DNA from: Tissierellia bacterium
GTDB taxonomy: Bacteria; Bacillota; Clostridia; Tissierellales; Tepidimicrobiaceae
DNA: 43,959 nucleotides
NCBI GenBank assembly: GCA_012728595.1
Contig: JAAYEU010000083.1
Location: forward strand, 1-43,959
Reading direction: 5' to 3'
Below are positions 7,793-16,708 of the stretch, in pieces. How positions within the stretch are numbered: the stretch's first letter is position 1; every line of letters starts with the position of its first letter. The position numbers and the translations under genes were made by a program. The notes under the pieces were generated by a model, which had not been told where the DNA came from, made no database searches, and saw nothing but the letters and a program-made list of their open reading frames with translations.

Positions 7793-8443
7793 ATGGCAGC
7801 AATTAAAATACAAGCTGAAAGAAGGACAGGGGTAGGAAAGAATAAAGTTGATAAGCTTCGTCAAGAAGGCTTAATTCCAGGTGTTGTATACGGTAAAAAT
7901 GAAGATACGGAACATATCCAAGTTTCTGGAAAGGATTTTACTAGAGTTTATAATATTGCAGGCACAACCACTATGATAGATTTAGAATTAGATGGAGATG
8001 TATCACCTGTATTAATTAAGGAGGTACAAACTCATCCATTTAAGAATCAATTCTTACATGTGGATTTCCAAAAACTTAAGATGGATGAAAAGATTAAATT
8101 AACCGTTCCTATTACATTAATAGGTAGGGAAAATATCCAACAGACAGATGGAGTATTGGTTCAACAGTTAGACGAAATCGAAATCGAATGTTTCCCGAAG
8201 GATATTCCTGAATCTGTAGAAGTAGACGTATCCAATATTGACTTTAACAAACCTGTCCTTATATCAGATCTAGAAATTTTCACCAATGAAGATATAACCA
8301 TATTCAGAGAAGCAGACGACGTAATAGCTAGTCTAGTAGAAGCTGCAGCTCCAGCTGTAGATGAGGAAGAAGATGCAGAAGCAGATGTAGATGCAGCTGA
8401 TGTACCAGTAGTTGGCGATGAAGAAGCAGGAGACGAAGAATAA
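7793..8443 (+). CDS. rplY: 50S ribosomal protein L25, Ctc form
   Basis: A 216-aa two-domain L25/TL5/Ctc protein that binds 5S rRNA. Residues 1-92 are the L25 domain (RTGVGKNKVDKLRQEGLIPGVVYG, HPFKNQFLHVDFQ) and 95-185 the C-terminal beta domain (VPITLIGRENIQQTDGVL, IPESVEVDVSNID). The last 30 residues are an Asp/Glu/Ala-rich tail typical of the long form. In Bacillus, ctc is a general stress gene. GGGGG lies upstream and a terminator follows. Confidence 0.92.
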   Translation: MAAIKIQAERRTGVGKNKVDKLRQEGLIPGVVYGKNEDTEHIQVSGKDFTRVYNIAGTTTMIDLELDGDVSPVLIKEVQTHPFKNQFLHVDFQKLKMDEKIKLTVPITLIGRENIQQTDGVLVQQLDEIEIECFPKDIPESVEVDVSNIDFNKPVLISDLEIFTNEDITIFREADDVIASLVEAAAPAVDEEEDAEADVDAADVPVVGDEEAGDEE

Positions 8444-8462
8444 TATAGTTTAATTGGAATGG

Positions 8463-8495
8463 AACAGATAGGCATATATGCTTATCTGTTTTTTT
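8463..8495 (+). terminator. Terminator after rplY
   Basis: AACAGATA pairs with TATCTGTT around an inner GCATATATGC palindrome, followed by T7. Confidence 0.85.
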
Positions 8496-8547
8496 GTTTG
8501 CTATAATCTATAAGTTCCATTAAAATAGGGTTAAGGGGGGAATGTCG

Positions 8548-9033
8548 ATGGAGCAATTGATAGAGAGGGAAAAAAGGCCCTTCCTTAAACTATTGGTTAT
8601 AATACTGACTTTTGTAATATTGGTAGATTTCACAATATTCCTAATAAACCGATATATAGAAGGTCTTTCCCCTTATGTATCCACTATACTAACCATAATA
8701 CTGGTGGTTGTAAGTTGTAGCTATATATTGATTAAGTATTTCTCAAATTACCTATACTTAATAGAGGGCAATGAGCTTTTATTCTTTCGAGTAATAGGAA
8801 GGAGGAAGTTTTTAATCCTTAGAATAGATGGAGCGGATCTAACTTCAATTAAATCCTATAATAAGAGGGAAGAATATGACTACAACTTTACCTTCGACAA
8901 AAAAGGGGAAGGGGTTTATATAGGAAGTTGTCTATCCAATGACAAGGAGATTAGCTTTTTATTTTCTCCCAATCAAGATATGCTAAGGAAGTTAAGGAAA
9001 ATGGCAAAAAAAAGGGGTGAAAAAAATGGGTAA
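8548..9033 (+). CDS. Membrane protein of unknown function
   Basis: A 161-aa protein with two membrane helices (about residues 14-34 LLVIILTFVILVDFTIFLI and 42-64), then a soluble domain of about 95 residues with alternating strands (YLYLIEGNELLFFRVIGRRKFLILRI), which could be a PH-like fold. I do not recognise the family. The track start ATG 8542 touches the GGGGGG site, so ATG 8548 is preferred. Its last 8 nt overlap the MEMO/AMMECR1 gene, suggesting translational coupling. Confidence 0.6.
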   Translation: MEQLIEREKRPFLKLLVIILTFVILVDFTIFLINRYIEGLSPYVSTILTIILVVVSCSYILIKYFSNYLYLIEGNELLFFRVIGRRKFLILRIDGADLTSIKSYNKREEYDYNFTFDKKGEGVYIGSCLSNDKEISFLFSPNQDMLRKLRKMAKKRGEKNG

Positions 9034-10432
9034 AATATTATCAGCCTATTTGTTTCCACACCCTCCCATTATAATCGAAGAAGTAGGTGGGAAGGAAAGG
9101 AAAAAGGCAATAAAGACCTTGGAAGGCTGCCAAGCATTAGCTCGGGATATAGGAGAGAAAAAGCCTAGCACCATAATCCTTGTTACACCTCATGGTCCCT
9201 TATTTAGAGATGCCATATCCATATCCACAAGTCCCACATTGGAAGGGGATTTTGGAGACTTTGGAGCAGCCCATGTAAGGTTAAAGTTTGAAAACCATCT
9301 AGGATTGGTTAAGGATATTTTGCTGGAAAGCGGTAAGAAAGATATCCCCGTTGCCAATGTTAATAAAGATCTGGCTGAAAGCTTTAATATTAGCCTAAAA
9401 TTGGATCACGGTGCATTAGTACCCCTATATTTTGTGGATAAGCTATATAAGGACTTCAAACTTATCCACATAACCTACGGCCTATTATCTCCTAAAAAAT
9501 TATATGGCTTTGGCCAACTACTGCAGGAAGTAGTTCTAAAATCAGAGGAAAGTGCCATACTCATTGCTAGTGGAGATCTATCCCACAAATTATCCCATAG
9601 TGGTCCCTATTCCTATTCACCCTATGGCGAAAAATTCGATAAACAAATTGTTAATCTTTTGGAAAAAGGCGATTTTAAATCCATTGTAACCTTCGATCTA
9701 AGCTTAAGTGAAAAGGCCGGGGAGTGTGGCCTTAGGACTTTAATGATCCTTTCAGGCTTTATAGATGGGTTTAAGACTATACCACAAGTAGTGTCCTATG
9801 AAGGCCCCTTTGGAGTAGGCTACTGTAATGCTAAGTTTACGGTATTAGATGATAAGGAAGAGAAAATAATAGATGAAATAACCCGGATAGAGGAGGAAAG
9901 GATCCTTAAAGCTCGACAAGGGGAAGATGAATATGTAAAACTGGCTAGACTAAGCTTAGAACATTATGTTAAACATAAAGAGAGGATTGAAATTCCTGAA
10001 GGATTGAGCCAGGAGCTTTTAACAAATAGGGCTGGAGTTTTCGTCACCCTCAAGAAGGACGGCATGTTAAGAGGGTGTATAGGGACTATAGAGCCAACCC
10101 AAGGGAATATAGCCTTGGAGATAATAGAAAATGCCATCAGCGCTGGAATGAAGGATCCACGCTTTGAGCCCGTTGAGGAGGAGGAACTACCCTACCTGAT
10201 CTATTCAGTAGATGTCTTAATGGAGCCAGAACCCATTAGCTCAATGGAGGAATTAGATGTGGAAAAATACGGAGTAATAGTATCTAAAGGCTTTAGAAGG
10301 GGGCTTTTACTTCCTAATATAGAAGGAGTAGACACTCCACAAGAGCAGGTTAAAATTGCTCTACAAAAAGCCAATATATCGGAGTATGAGGATTATAAGC
10401 TAGAGCGTTTTGAGGTAATAAGGCATTTTTAA
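9026..10432 (+). CDS. AmmeMemoRadiSam system fusion: MEMO (AmrB) plus AMMECR1 (AmrA)
   Basis: A 468-aa fusion. Residues 1-270 are a MEMO1/LigB-type domain (SAYLFPHPPIIIEEVGG, DHGALVPLYFV, IASGDLSHKLS, the histidines matching the metal site of extradiol dioxygenases), and residues 300-468 are an AMMECR1 domain (RAGVFVTLKKDGMLRGCIGTIEP). These two and a radical SAM enzyme form the widespread AmmeMemoRadiSam trio, whose reaction is not established. The radical SAM gene follows 13 nt later. The GTG at 9017 in the track is part of the AAGGGGTG site; ATG 9026 is the better start. Confidence 0.9.
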   Translation: MGKILSAYLFPHPPIIIEEVGGKERKKAIKTLEGCQALARDIGEKKPSTIILVTPHGPLFRDAISISTSPTLEGDFGDFGAAHVRLKFENHLGLVKDILLESGKKDIPVANVNKDLAESFNISLKLDHGALVPLYFVDKLYKDFKLIHITYGLLSPKKLYGFGQLLQEVVLKSEESAILIASGDLSHKLSHSGPYSYSPYGEKFDKQIVNLLEKGDFKSIVTFDLSLSEKAGECGLRTLMILSGFIDGFKTIPQVVSYEGPFGVGYCNAKFTVLDDKEEKIIDEITRIEEERILKARQGEDEYVKLARLSLEHYVKHKERIEIPEGLSQELLTNRAGVFVTLKKDGMLRGCIGTIEPTQGNIALEIIENAISAGMKDPRFEPVEEEELPYLIYSVDVLMEPEPISSMEELDVEKYGVIVSKGFRRGLLLPNIEGVDTPQEQVKIALQKANISEYEDYKLERFEVIRHF

Positions 10433-10445
10433 GGGGGTTTAAATT

Positions 10446-11420
10446 ATGGAATGCATGTATTATGAAAAAATGGAAGACAATCTAGTAAGATGTCTTTTAT
10501 GTCCTCATAGATGCATAATCAAGGATGGCAATACGGGCATATGTAGGGTCAGAAAAAATGTAGAGGGGACCTTGATTTCCTTAAACTATGGGAAGATTAC
10601 ATCCTATGCTTACGATCCCATAGAAAAAAAACCCCTATACCACTTCTATCCCGGCTCTAACATACTATCCATTGGAAGCTTTGGCTGTAATCTAGCCTGT
10701 GATTTTTGTCAAAACTGGGAAATAGCCCATGAAGAATCTCTAACTATGGAAATAGAGGATGAGGATGTAATAATATTGGGCAGGGCTAGGGGGTCCATTG
10801 GAATTGCCTATACCTACAATGAACCTACCATATCCTATGAATATGTCTACCATATGGCCAAGCTGGCAAGGAGGGAAGGGTTAAAAAATGTTTTAGTAAC
10901 CAATGGCTATATCAATGAGGAACCATTAGAAAGGCTACTACCCCATATAGATGCCATGAACATAGACTTAAAGGCCATAAGAGACGATTATTATAAAACC
11001 ATATGTAAGGGTAGTTTAGAACCGGTTTTAAAGACTATCCAGCAGGCAGTAGGCAAAACCCATGTAGAAATTACCACCCTGATAGTAGAGGGAAAAAATA
11101 GCAGCCATGAGGAAATAGAGGAGTTAGCCAAATGGATAAGCAGTATCGACAAATCCATACCCCTCCATTTGTCTAAATACTTCCCAGCCTATAAGATGAA
11201 GTTGCCAGAAACTACCTATGATACCCTGGTAAAGGCAAAGAAGATTGCCAGGGAGTATCTGGATTATGTGTATATAGGCAATGTATGGGGAGTTGATAAT
11301 AACAGCTATTGTCCTAATTGCATGAATCAGATTGTAAACAGATACGACAAGGGTGAAATAAAAGGTATAGAAGGCGGACAATGTACTAAATGTGGCCAGA
11401 AAATAAATATAGTATATTAA
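10446..11420 (+). CDS. amrS: AmmeMemoRadiSam system radical SAM enzyme
   Basis: A 324-aa radical SAM enzyme. The N-terminus has CLLCPHRCIIKDGNTGICRVR, as in PflA-like activases, and the SAM-cluster motif is GCNLACDFCQNW near residue 80. GSIGIAYTYNEPTISYEYVY and NIDLKAIRDDYYK are family features. The last 40 residues hold a zinc-ribbon-like pair (CPNC, CTKC). The partner domains are fused in the preceding gene. Some members are labelled pyruvate formate-lyase activating-like; the context makes AmrS the better name. Confidence 0.9.
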   Translation: MECMYYEKMEDNLVRCLLCPHRCIIKDGNTGICRVRKNVEGTLISLNYGKITSYAYDPIEKKPLYHFYPGSNILSIGSFGCNLACDFCQNWEIAHEESLTMEIEDEDVIILGRARGSIGIAYTYNEPTISYEYVYHMAKLARREGLKNVLVTNGYINEEPLERLLPHIDAMNIDLKAIRDDYYKTICKGSLEPVLKTIQQAVGKTHVEITTLIVEGKNSSHEEIEELAKWISSIDKSIPLHLSKYFPAYKMKLPETTYDTLVKAKKIAREYLDYVYIGNVWGVDNNSYCPNCMNQIVNRYDKGEIKGIEGGQCTKCGQKINIVY

Positions 11421-11513
11421 ATTCTTCTAGCCAAGCACAAAGGGGATTATTGTGAATAATATATAATAATAGGGCAATAATCCTAGTAAACAAGTTGTCG
11501 AGGGGCTGATTTT

Positions 11514-11708
11514 ATGTATTGTAAACTCTGTAATGAAAAGGGAGAGAGTAGCATAAACCTTCTTGGAACCAACCTCTGCATGGACTGTTTTAGGGCTATT
11601 GCTAATACTCCTATTTCCCATAAGAAATACGATTATTATAAGGAATTAGTAAAGGAGATTTTAAAAGAATATATATATCAGAGGACAAACTTAGACCCCG
11701 TTAAGTAA
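11514..11708 (+). CDS. csfB: Gin/CsfB-type anti-sigma-G factor
   Basis: A 64-aa protein with a treble-clef-like zinc pair: CKLCNEKG at residues 3-6 and CMDCF about 20 later. Gin inhibits sigma-G (and sigma-E) in Bacillus sporulation. Size, Cys spacing and position just upstream of the yaaO-tmk-darA-holB block match csfB in Bacillus. GAGGGGCTG lies upstream. Only the general fold and synteny are visible, so inhibitory function is inferred. Confidence 0.78.
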   Translation: MYCKLCNEKGESSINLLGTNLCMDCFRAIANTPISHKKYDYYKELVKEILKEYIYQRTNLDPVK

Positions 11709-11754
11709 AGGCGGGGTTAAATTTTTGATTTTATTTGATAGGAAGGTGGACTCT

Positions 11755-13167
11755 ATGAAAACACCCATTTTAGATGAGCTTAAGAAACTGACAAGGGAAA
11801 AACCCATCTCCTTCCATACCCCTGGCCATAAGGGGAAGAACACTTTAGCCAATTGGAAGGAATTGATACCTCAAATAGATTTAACTGAACTGCCTGGCTT
11901 GGACAACCTTCATGACCCTAGTGGGGTTATAGCTGAAAGCTTGAAGCTAGCGGCTAAAAGCTTTGGGGCCAAGGAAACCCTCTATTCCGTAAACGGCACT
12001 ACAGGAGGCCTCTACATAGCCTTAGCTGCCATAACTAAGCCAGGAGATAAGATACTAATCCAAAGAAACTCCCACAGGTCCATCTACAACGGGGCCATAT
12101 TAAATAGGTTGGATATAGAATATATCTATCCCAACTACAATAAAAGATATGGACTCTTCACAGGAGTAAACCCAAAGGCCATAGAAAAGAAGCTTAAAGA
12201 GGATTCCAATATAAGGGCGGTAGTCATAACCTATCCCAACTACTACGGCATCTGTTCCCATATAAAGGCAATAGCAGATATAGTCCACAAATATGATAGA
12301 ATATTATTAGTAGATGAGGCACACGGAAGCCATTTTGTCTTTTCCGAACGACTGCCTATGTCTGCTTTAGAAGGGGGAGCAGACCTATCCGTCCAAAGCA
12401 TACATAAAACTTTACCAAGTTTTACTCAAACCTCCATGATTCATGTGGGCTCTAAGCGGGTAGATATAGAAAAATTAAAATCCATGTCTTCCCTTTACCA
12501 AACCACCAGTCCTTCCTATCTATTTATGGCATCCTTAGAAATAGCAAGGGCCTATATGGAAGGGGAAGGAAGGGAGAGGTTAGAAAGGAATATCCTATTT
12601 ATAGAAGAGCTAACAGAGCAACTGAATGAAAAGGATAGAATCCATGTCTTTACAGGGGATGAAGAGGATAAAAGCATATTTGACAAGGATATAACTAAAA
12701 TACTATTTGCCATAGACGGAATACCAGCACCTAAAGTAAGCCAAATCTTAAGAAGGGATTACAATATCTATCTGGAGATGGAGGATGATAGATACTGCTT
12801 AGCTTTGGCAAGCCTTATGAACGAAAAGAGGGATTTTCAGCTATTGAAGGAAGCCCTGATGGATATAGCTGATAGGGAATATTGTCACCAGGAATATAGC
12901 CAAGCAGTTGACATATTTAAACCAGAAATAATGCTCCCTATATATGAGGCCTTTTATAAGTCCAAGAGGGTGATAGATTTAAAGCAAAGCATAGGAAAGA
13001 CTTCGGCAGCCTTTATAATTCCTTACCCACCAGGTATCCCCCTTCTATGCCCAGGAGAAAGGATTACAGAAGGTCTAGTGGACTATTTAGAATTCTTAAT
13101 GGATAAAGGAATAGAAATAATCGGATTAATAGGCTATAATAAAGAAAAAATAGAAGTAATAGACTAA
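11755..13167 (+). CDS. YaaO-like Orn/Lys/Arg decarboxylase family PLP enzyme
   Basis: A 470-aa fold-type I PLP enzyme. The N-terminus has ISFHTPGHKGK, the core has SVNGTTGGLYIALAAI near residue 82 and LVDEAHGSHF near 190, and the PLP lysine lies in SIHKTLPSFTQ near 220. The C-terminal domain ends PYPPGIPLLCPGERI. The family includes lysine, arginine and ornithine decarboxylases; the substrate cannot be read here. The track start is TTG 11725; GGAAGGTGG before ATG 11755 gives the better start. First gene of the tmk-darA-holB-ricT run. Confidence 0.88.
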   Translation: MKTPILDELKKLTREKPISFHTPGHKGKNTLANWKELIPQIDLTELPGLDNLHDPSGVIAESLKLAAKSFGAKETLYSVNGTTGGLYIALAAITKPGDKILIQRNSHRSIYNGAILNRLDIEYIYPNYNKRYGLFTGVNPKAIEKKLKEDSNIRAVVITYPNYYGICSHIKAIADIVHKYDRILLVDEAHGSHFVFSERLPMSALEGGADLSVQSIHKTLPSFTQTSMIHVGSKRVDIEKLKSMSSLYQTTSPSYLFMASLEIARAYMEGEGRERLERNILFIEELTEQLNEKDRIHVFTGDEEDKSIFDKDITKILFAIDGIPAPKVSQILRRDYNIYLEMEDDRYCLALASLMNEKRDFQLLKEALMDIADREYCHQEYSQAVDIFKPEIMLPIYEAFYKSKRVIDLKQSIGKTSAAFIIPYPPGIPLLCPGERITEGLVDYLEFLMDKGIEIIGLIGYNKEKIEVID

Positions 13168-13182
13168 GAAGGGAATGACTAG

Positions 13183-13821
13183 ATGTTGAAGGGAATATTT
13201 ATTACTTTAGAAGGACCAGATGGGTCAGGCAAAAGTACCATCATGAAAATGGTAGCCGACCATCTGAGGAAGAAAAATTTAGATATTTTATGGACCAGAG
13301 AACCAGGAGGAACTCCGATAGGTGAAAGGATTAGGGATATAATATTGGATGATAATAATCAAGATATGGCCTTTGAAACGGAAGCCCTTTTATATGCTGC
13401 ATCTAGAGGACAGCACGTCCACGAAAAGATTTTGCCAGCCTTAGAAAAGGGGCAAATCGTACTATGTGAAAGGTTTATACTATCCAGCTTAGCCTATCAG
13501 GGTGTAGGGAGGGGACTGGGAATAGAAAGGGTAAAGGCTATAAACGACTTTGCCATTAAAGGCCTTAGGCCAGATTTAACCCTCTTCTTCCATGTAGACC
13601 CAGCCACTACTCTACAGAGGAAGACTTCAAAAAAAGGGGGAGATAGACTGGAAAAGGAAGGGGTAGACTTTCACAAAAAGGTATATGATGGGTATATGGA
13701 ACTATTAGACAAATATCCAGAGGATATTCAAATAATAGATGCCACTAAACCCATAGAGGAAGTATTTAAGCAGAGCATTAGCCATATAGAGAAAATTCTT
13801 AAAAGGAGGGGTGTGGAATGA
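13183..13821 (+). CDS. tmk: Thymidylate kinase
   Basis: A 212-aa kinase that makes dTDP from dTMP and ATP. P-loop EGPDGSGKST lies at residues 10-19, the TREPGGTPIGERIRD motif near 40 carries the Arg that positions dTMP, CERFILSSLAYQG lies near 95, and the lid region is RKTSKKGGDRLEKEG near 145. Length is standard. Its stop overlaps the next ATG (ATGA). Confidence 0.95.
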   Translation: MLKGIFITLEGPDGSGKSTIMKMVADHLRKKNLDILWTREPGGTPIGERIRDIILDDNNQDMAFETEALLYAASRGQHVHEKILPALEKGQIVLCERFILSSLAYQGVGRGLGIERVKAINDFAIKGLRPDLTLFFHVDPATTLQRKTSKKGGDRLEKEGVDFHKKVYDGYMELLDKYPEDIQIIDATKPIEEVFKQSISHIEKILKRRGVE

Positions 13822-14144
13822 AACTTATAATTGCCATCGTTCAAGACCAAGATGCTCCAGGCCTAATAGATGATTTGACTGAAAATGAATATAGGGTAAC
13901 CAAATTAGCCTCTACTGGAGGATTCTTAAAATCTGGCAATACCACCCTTTTAATGGGTGTTGAGGATGAAAAGGTGAAGGATGTAATAAGGATAATAGAG
14001 GATAACTGTAAAACAAGGGAAATGACCACATCTTTATTGACGGTCAATATGCCAGGGGAAACCTATATGCCATATCCATTGGAAGTTAAAATTGGAGGGG
14101 CTACCCTATTCATATTAGATGTGGTAGAACACCTAAGAATTTAG
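13818..14144 (+). CDS. darA: DarA/PstA-type cyclic-di-AMP receptor (YaaQ)
   Basis: A 108-aa PII-like protein of the DarA family, which binds c-di-AMP as a trimer. The ligand region TGGFLKSGNTTLLMGVE at residues 33-49 is fully typical, and the C-terminus GGATLFILDVVEHLRI closes the ferredoxin-like fold. The loop between the two halves (REMTTSLLTVNMPGE) is of usual length. It overlaps tmk by 4 nt and is followed by a shorter paralog. Confidence 0.92.
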   Translation: MKLIIAIVQDQDAPGLIDDLTENEYRVTKLASTGGFLKSGNTTLLMGVEDEKVKDVIRIIEDNCKTREMTTSLLTVNMPGETYMPYPLEVKIGGATLFILDVVEHLRI

Positions 14145-14176
14145 AAATATCAAAGAATGTCTTTGGAGGGATTTAG

Positions 14177-14461
14177 ATGAGGTTGATAATAGCTATAGTA
14201 CAGAATGAATTTTCACCAAAGCTAATAAAAAGCCTTACAGCAAAAAATTATAGAACTACAAAGCTATCATCTACAGGAGGTTTTTTGAAATCAGGAAACA
14301 CCACCCTCTTAATAGGGGTCGAAACTGAAAAAGTTGATGAGGTAATAGAGATTATAAAAGAGGAATGTAAAGGCAAAAAGGTGAAAAATGGTGAAAAGGA
14401 AGTAACGGTAGGGGCTGCCAATATATTCATACTTGATATGGAAGACTTTATGAAGATATAA
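14177..14461 (+). CDS. Second DarA-like protein with shortened loop
   Basis: A 94-aa paralog of the preceding protein, clearly a tandem duplicate (MRLIIAIVQNEFSPKLIKSL, STGGFLKSGNTTLLIGVE). The c-di-AMP-contacting segment is kept, but about 14 residues of the mid-protein loop are replaced by KGKKVKNGEKEV. Bacillus has yaaR at this position, not a second yaaQ. It may bind the same ligand but signal to a different partner, or form mixed trimers; both are inferences. GGAGGG precedes the ATG. Confidence 0.85.
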   Translation: MRLIIAIVQNEFSPKLIKSLTAKNYRTTKLSSTGGFLKSGNTTLLIGVETEKVDEVIEIIKEECKGKKVKNGEKEVTVGAANIFILDMEDFMKI

Positions 14462-14475
14462 CGGTGGAGGATTTT

Positions 14476-15453
14476 ATGGACTTCAACGACATTGTTGGAC
14501 ACCAAAGAATTATAAAAAATTTACAAAAGGCTATAGAAAGGGGGCATCTATCCCATTGCTATCTATTTGAAGGAGAAGGTTCCTTAGGAAAAAAGAAGGT
14601 AGCCTTAGCCTTTGCAAAAACCCTACTCTGCAAGGAAGAAGACCTTACTCCTTGCAATAGATGTAAATCTTGTTTGAAATTCGATAGTGGGAATCATCCA
14701 GATTTAATATTAATAGAGCCTGAAAAGGGCTTGATTAAGAAAAAGCTAATAGACGATTTGATAAAGGATATGAATAAGGCTCCTTATGAGAGTAAAAGGA
14801 GGATCATAATCATAGACGATAGCCATGACATAGGGATAGAAGGACAAAATGCCTTGTTAAAGACTTTAGAGGAGCCCCCATCCTATATCAATATCATCCT
14901 CATAAGCCATAATAGCAACAACCTTATACCTACCATTTTGTCTAGATGTGAGATAGTTAAGTTTACTCCCATTGAAAGTGAAAAGATAGTAAATCTCCTG
15001 ACCAATAAATATGGAAAGACTGAGGAAGAAGCCCATTTCATTGCCAATTTTACCAAGGGGAGCATAGGAAAGGCCATAGCTCTTTGTCAATCCGATTCCT
15101 TCTTTGAAAAAAGGGATGAGATCATCCAGATTGTTGGGAGTATATTACAGGGAGATAAGACTAAAATATTTAACTCCATGGAATTCTTTTCAGAACACAA
15201 AGATGACTATCATGAATTATTGGACATTATCCTTTATTGGATTAGGGATTTGATAATATACCAAGAGACCAGGGATTCTAATTTAGTCCTAAATAAGGAC
15301 AAAATTCCATTAATATTAAATATCCCCAATTTAAAATTGGACAGGATTAATGGTATAATAGATACTATAATAGAAACTAAACAGAATATCGATAGAAATG
15401 TAAATTATCAACTTGCTATAGAAACTATGCTTTTAAAATTTCAGGAGGTTTAG
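14476..15453 (+). CDS. holB: DNA polymerase III delta' subunit
   Basis: A 325-aa AAA+ clamp-loader subunit. The P-loop is GEGSLGKKK near residue 40, the zinc module is CKEEDLTPCNRCKSC at 55-70, the arginine-finger region reads ALLKTLEEPPSYI near 135, and ILSRCEIVKF lies near 160. The track begins at a GTG (14464) within the GGTGGAGG site; ATG 14476 is the likely start. It ends 3 nt before ricT. Confidence 0.92.
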   Translation: MDFNDIVGHQRIIKNLQKAIERGHLSHCYLFEGEGSLGKKKVALAFAKTLLCKEEDLTPCNRCKSCLKFDSGNHPDLILIEPEKGLIKKKLIDDLIKDMNKAPYESKRRIIIIDDSHDIGIEGQNALLKTLEEPPSYINIILISHNSNNLIPTILSRCEIVKFTPIESEKIVNLLTNKYGKTEEEAHFIANFTKGSIGKAIALCQSDSFFEKRDEIIQIVGSILQGDKTKIFNSMEFFSEHKDDYHELLDIILYWIRDLIIYQETRDSNLVLNKDKIPLILNIPNLKLDRINGIIDTIIETKQNIDRNVNYQLAIETMLLKFQEV

Positions 15454-15456
15454 TAT

Positions 15457-16377
15457 ATGATAACAGTTGTAGGTGTAAGGTTTAAAAAGGCAGGAAAGAT
15501 CTATTATTTCGATCCAGATTCCTTAGATATAAATAAAGACGATTATGTAGTAGTTGAGACGGCTAGGGGGATTGAATTTGGTAACGTTACAGTAGGGCCT
15601 AAGCAGGTTTCAGAAGATGAAATAGTCCAACCCTTAAAGAAGGTTATAAGGGTTGCCCAGGAGGAAGACTTTATAATCCATCAGAATAATAAGGAAAAGG
15701 CTAAAGAGGCCTTCAAGATTTGTGAAAGAAAAATAGCAGAACACGGCCTAGAGATGAAGTTGATAGATGTAGAGTATACCTTTGATAATAATAAGGTAAT
15801 CTTCTATTTTACAGCCGATGGCAGGGTAGATTTTAGGGAGCTGGTAAGGGACTTAGCCGCCATCTTTAAGACCAGAATAGAGTTGAGGCAAATCGGTGTA
15901 AGGGATGAAGCTAAGATGATTGGGGGGCTAGGCCCTTGTGGTAAGCCCATATGCTGCGCTACCTTTTTAGGGGAATTTGAGCCAGTTTCCATCAAGATGG
16001 CCAAGGAGCAAAGCCTATCCCTAAACCCTAGTAAAATCTCCGGCTTGTGTGGCAGGCTTATGTGCTGCCTAAAATATGAACAGGAGGTATATGAAGAGTT
16101 ACTTAAAAACATACCAGCGGTAGGCAGTATAGTTTTAACCCCTGAAGGTAAGGGAACGGTAATAGAAACTTTTACCCTATTGCAGATGGTTAAAGTAAGG
16201 GTAAAGCTTGAAGACGATACGGAGGAATTGGTTAATTATAAAGTAGACGAGATAATATTAACCGATGAAAAGGACCCCGATTATGAAGTAGAAGAAGAGG
16301 AAGATATAGATGACATAGAGAATATAGAAAATTTAGAAGATGTGGAGGATATTGAGGAAATAGAGGAGATAGACTAA
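15457..16377 (+). CDS. ricT: RicT/YaaT, PSP1-domain Fe-S protein
   Basis: A 306-aa PSP1-domain protein. In Bacillus RicT acts with RicA and RicF as an Fe-S complex that assists RNase Y maturation events and influences Spo0A phosphorylation. Residues 60-110 and 130-215 are the PSP1 core, with the conserved cysteines GPCGKPICCATF near 170 and SGLCGRLMCCLKYE near 200. The last 40 residues are an acidic tail of repeated D/E-I pairs. GGAGG lies 9 nt before the ATG. Confidence 0.9.
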   Translation: MITVVGVRFKKAGKIYYFDPDSLDINKDDYVVVETARGIEFGNVTVGPKQVSEDEIVQPLKKVIRVAQEEDFIIHQNNKEKAKEAFKICERKIAEHGLEMKLIDVEYTFDNNKVIFYFTADGRVDFRELVRDLAAIFKTRIELRQIGVRDEAKMIGGLGPCGKPICCATFLGEFEPVSIKMAKEQSLSLNPSKISGLCGRLMCCLKYEQEVYEELLKNIPAVGSIVLTPEGKGTVIETFTLLQMVKVRVKLEDDTEELVNYKVDEIILTDEKDPDYEVEEEEDIDDIENIENLEDVEDIEEIEEID

Positions 16378-16483
16378 GGAGAACAAAAATAATCTTTAAT
16401 TACAAGAATTACCCTTTAATTATTAGCAGTAAAATGATAAAATTAAATCGTGGCATGAGACAAGGGTTTAGGGGGTGAAAAGT

Positions 16484-16651
16484 TTGGCATATGTAATTCA
16501 TGATTCATGCATTGCTTGTGGAGCTTGCGAGGCTGAATGCCCTACTGAAGCTATAAGCGCAGGAGATATCTATGTTATCGATCCAGATAAATGTATCGAT
16601 TGTGGCGCTTGTGCTAACGTATGTCCAGTAGACGCACCTCAACCAGAATAA
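16484..16651 (+). CDS. 2[4Fe-4S] ferredoxin, 55 aa
   Basis: Too short for the ORF track. TTG start at 16484, 8 nt after AGGGGG; the product begins MAYVIHDSCIACGACEAECP. Two CxxCxxCxxxCP motifs (CIACGACEAECP and CIDCGACANVCP) bind two [4Fe-4S] clusters, the classic clostridial electron carrier. A GTG at 16475 overlaps the binding site and is unlikely to be used. It has about 100 nt of leader and a terminator of its own, so it is probably a separate unit between ricT and rsmI. Confidence 0.93.
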   Translation: MAYVIHDSCIACGACEAECPTEAISAGDIYVIDPDKCIDCGACANVCPVDAPQPE

Positions 16652-16661
16652 TAAACAAAAT

Positions 16662-16688
16662 AAAAAGGCCCTGGAAAGGGCCTTTTTT
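16662..16688 (+). terminator. Terminator after the ferredoxin
   Basis: AAAAAGGCCCT pairs with AGGGCCTTTTT around a GGAA tetraloop, ending in T6. Confidence 0.92.
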
Positions 16689-16708
16689 AGTAATAGAGGA
16701 GAATGGAT

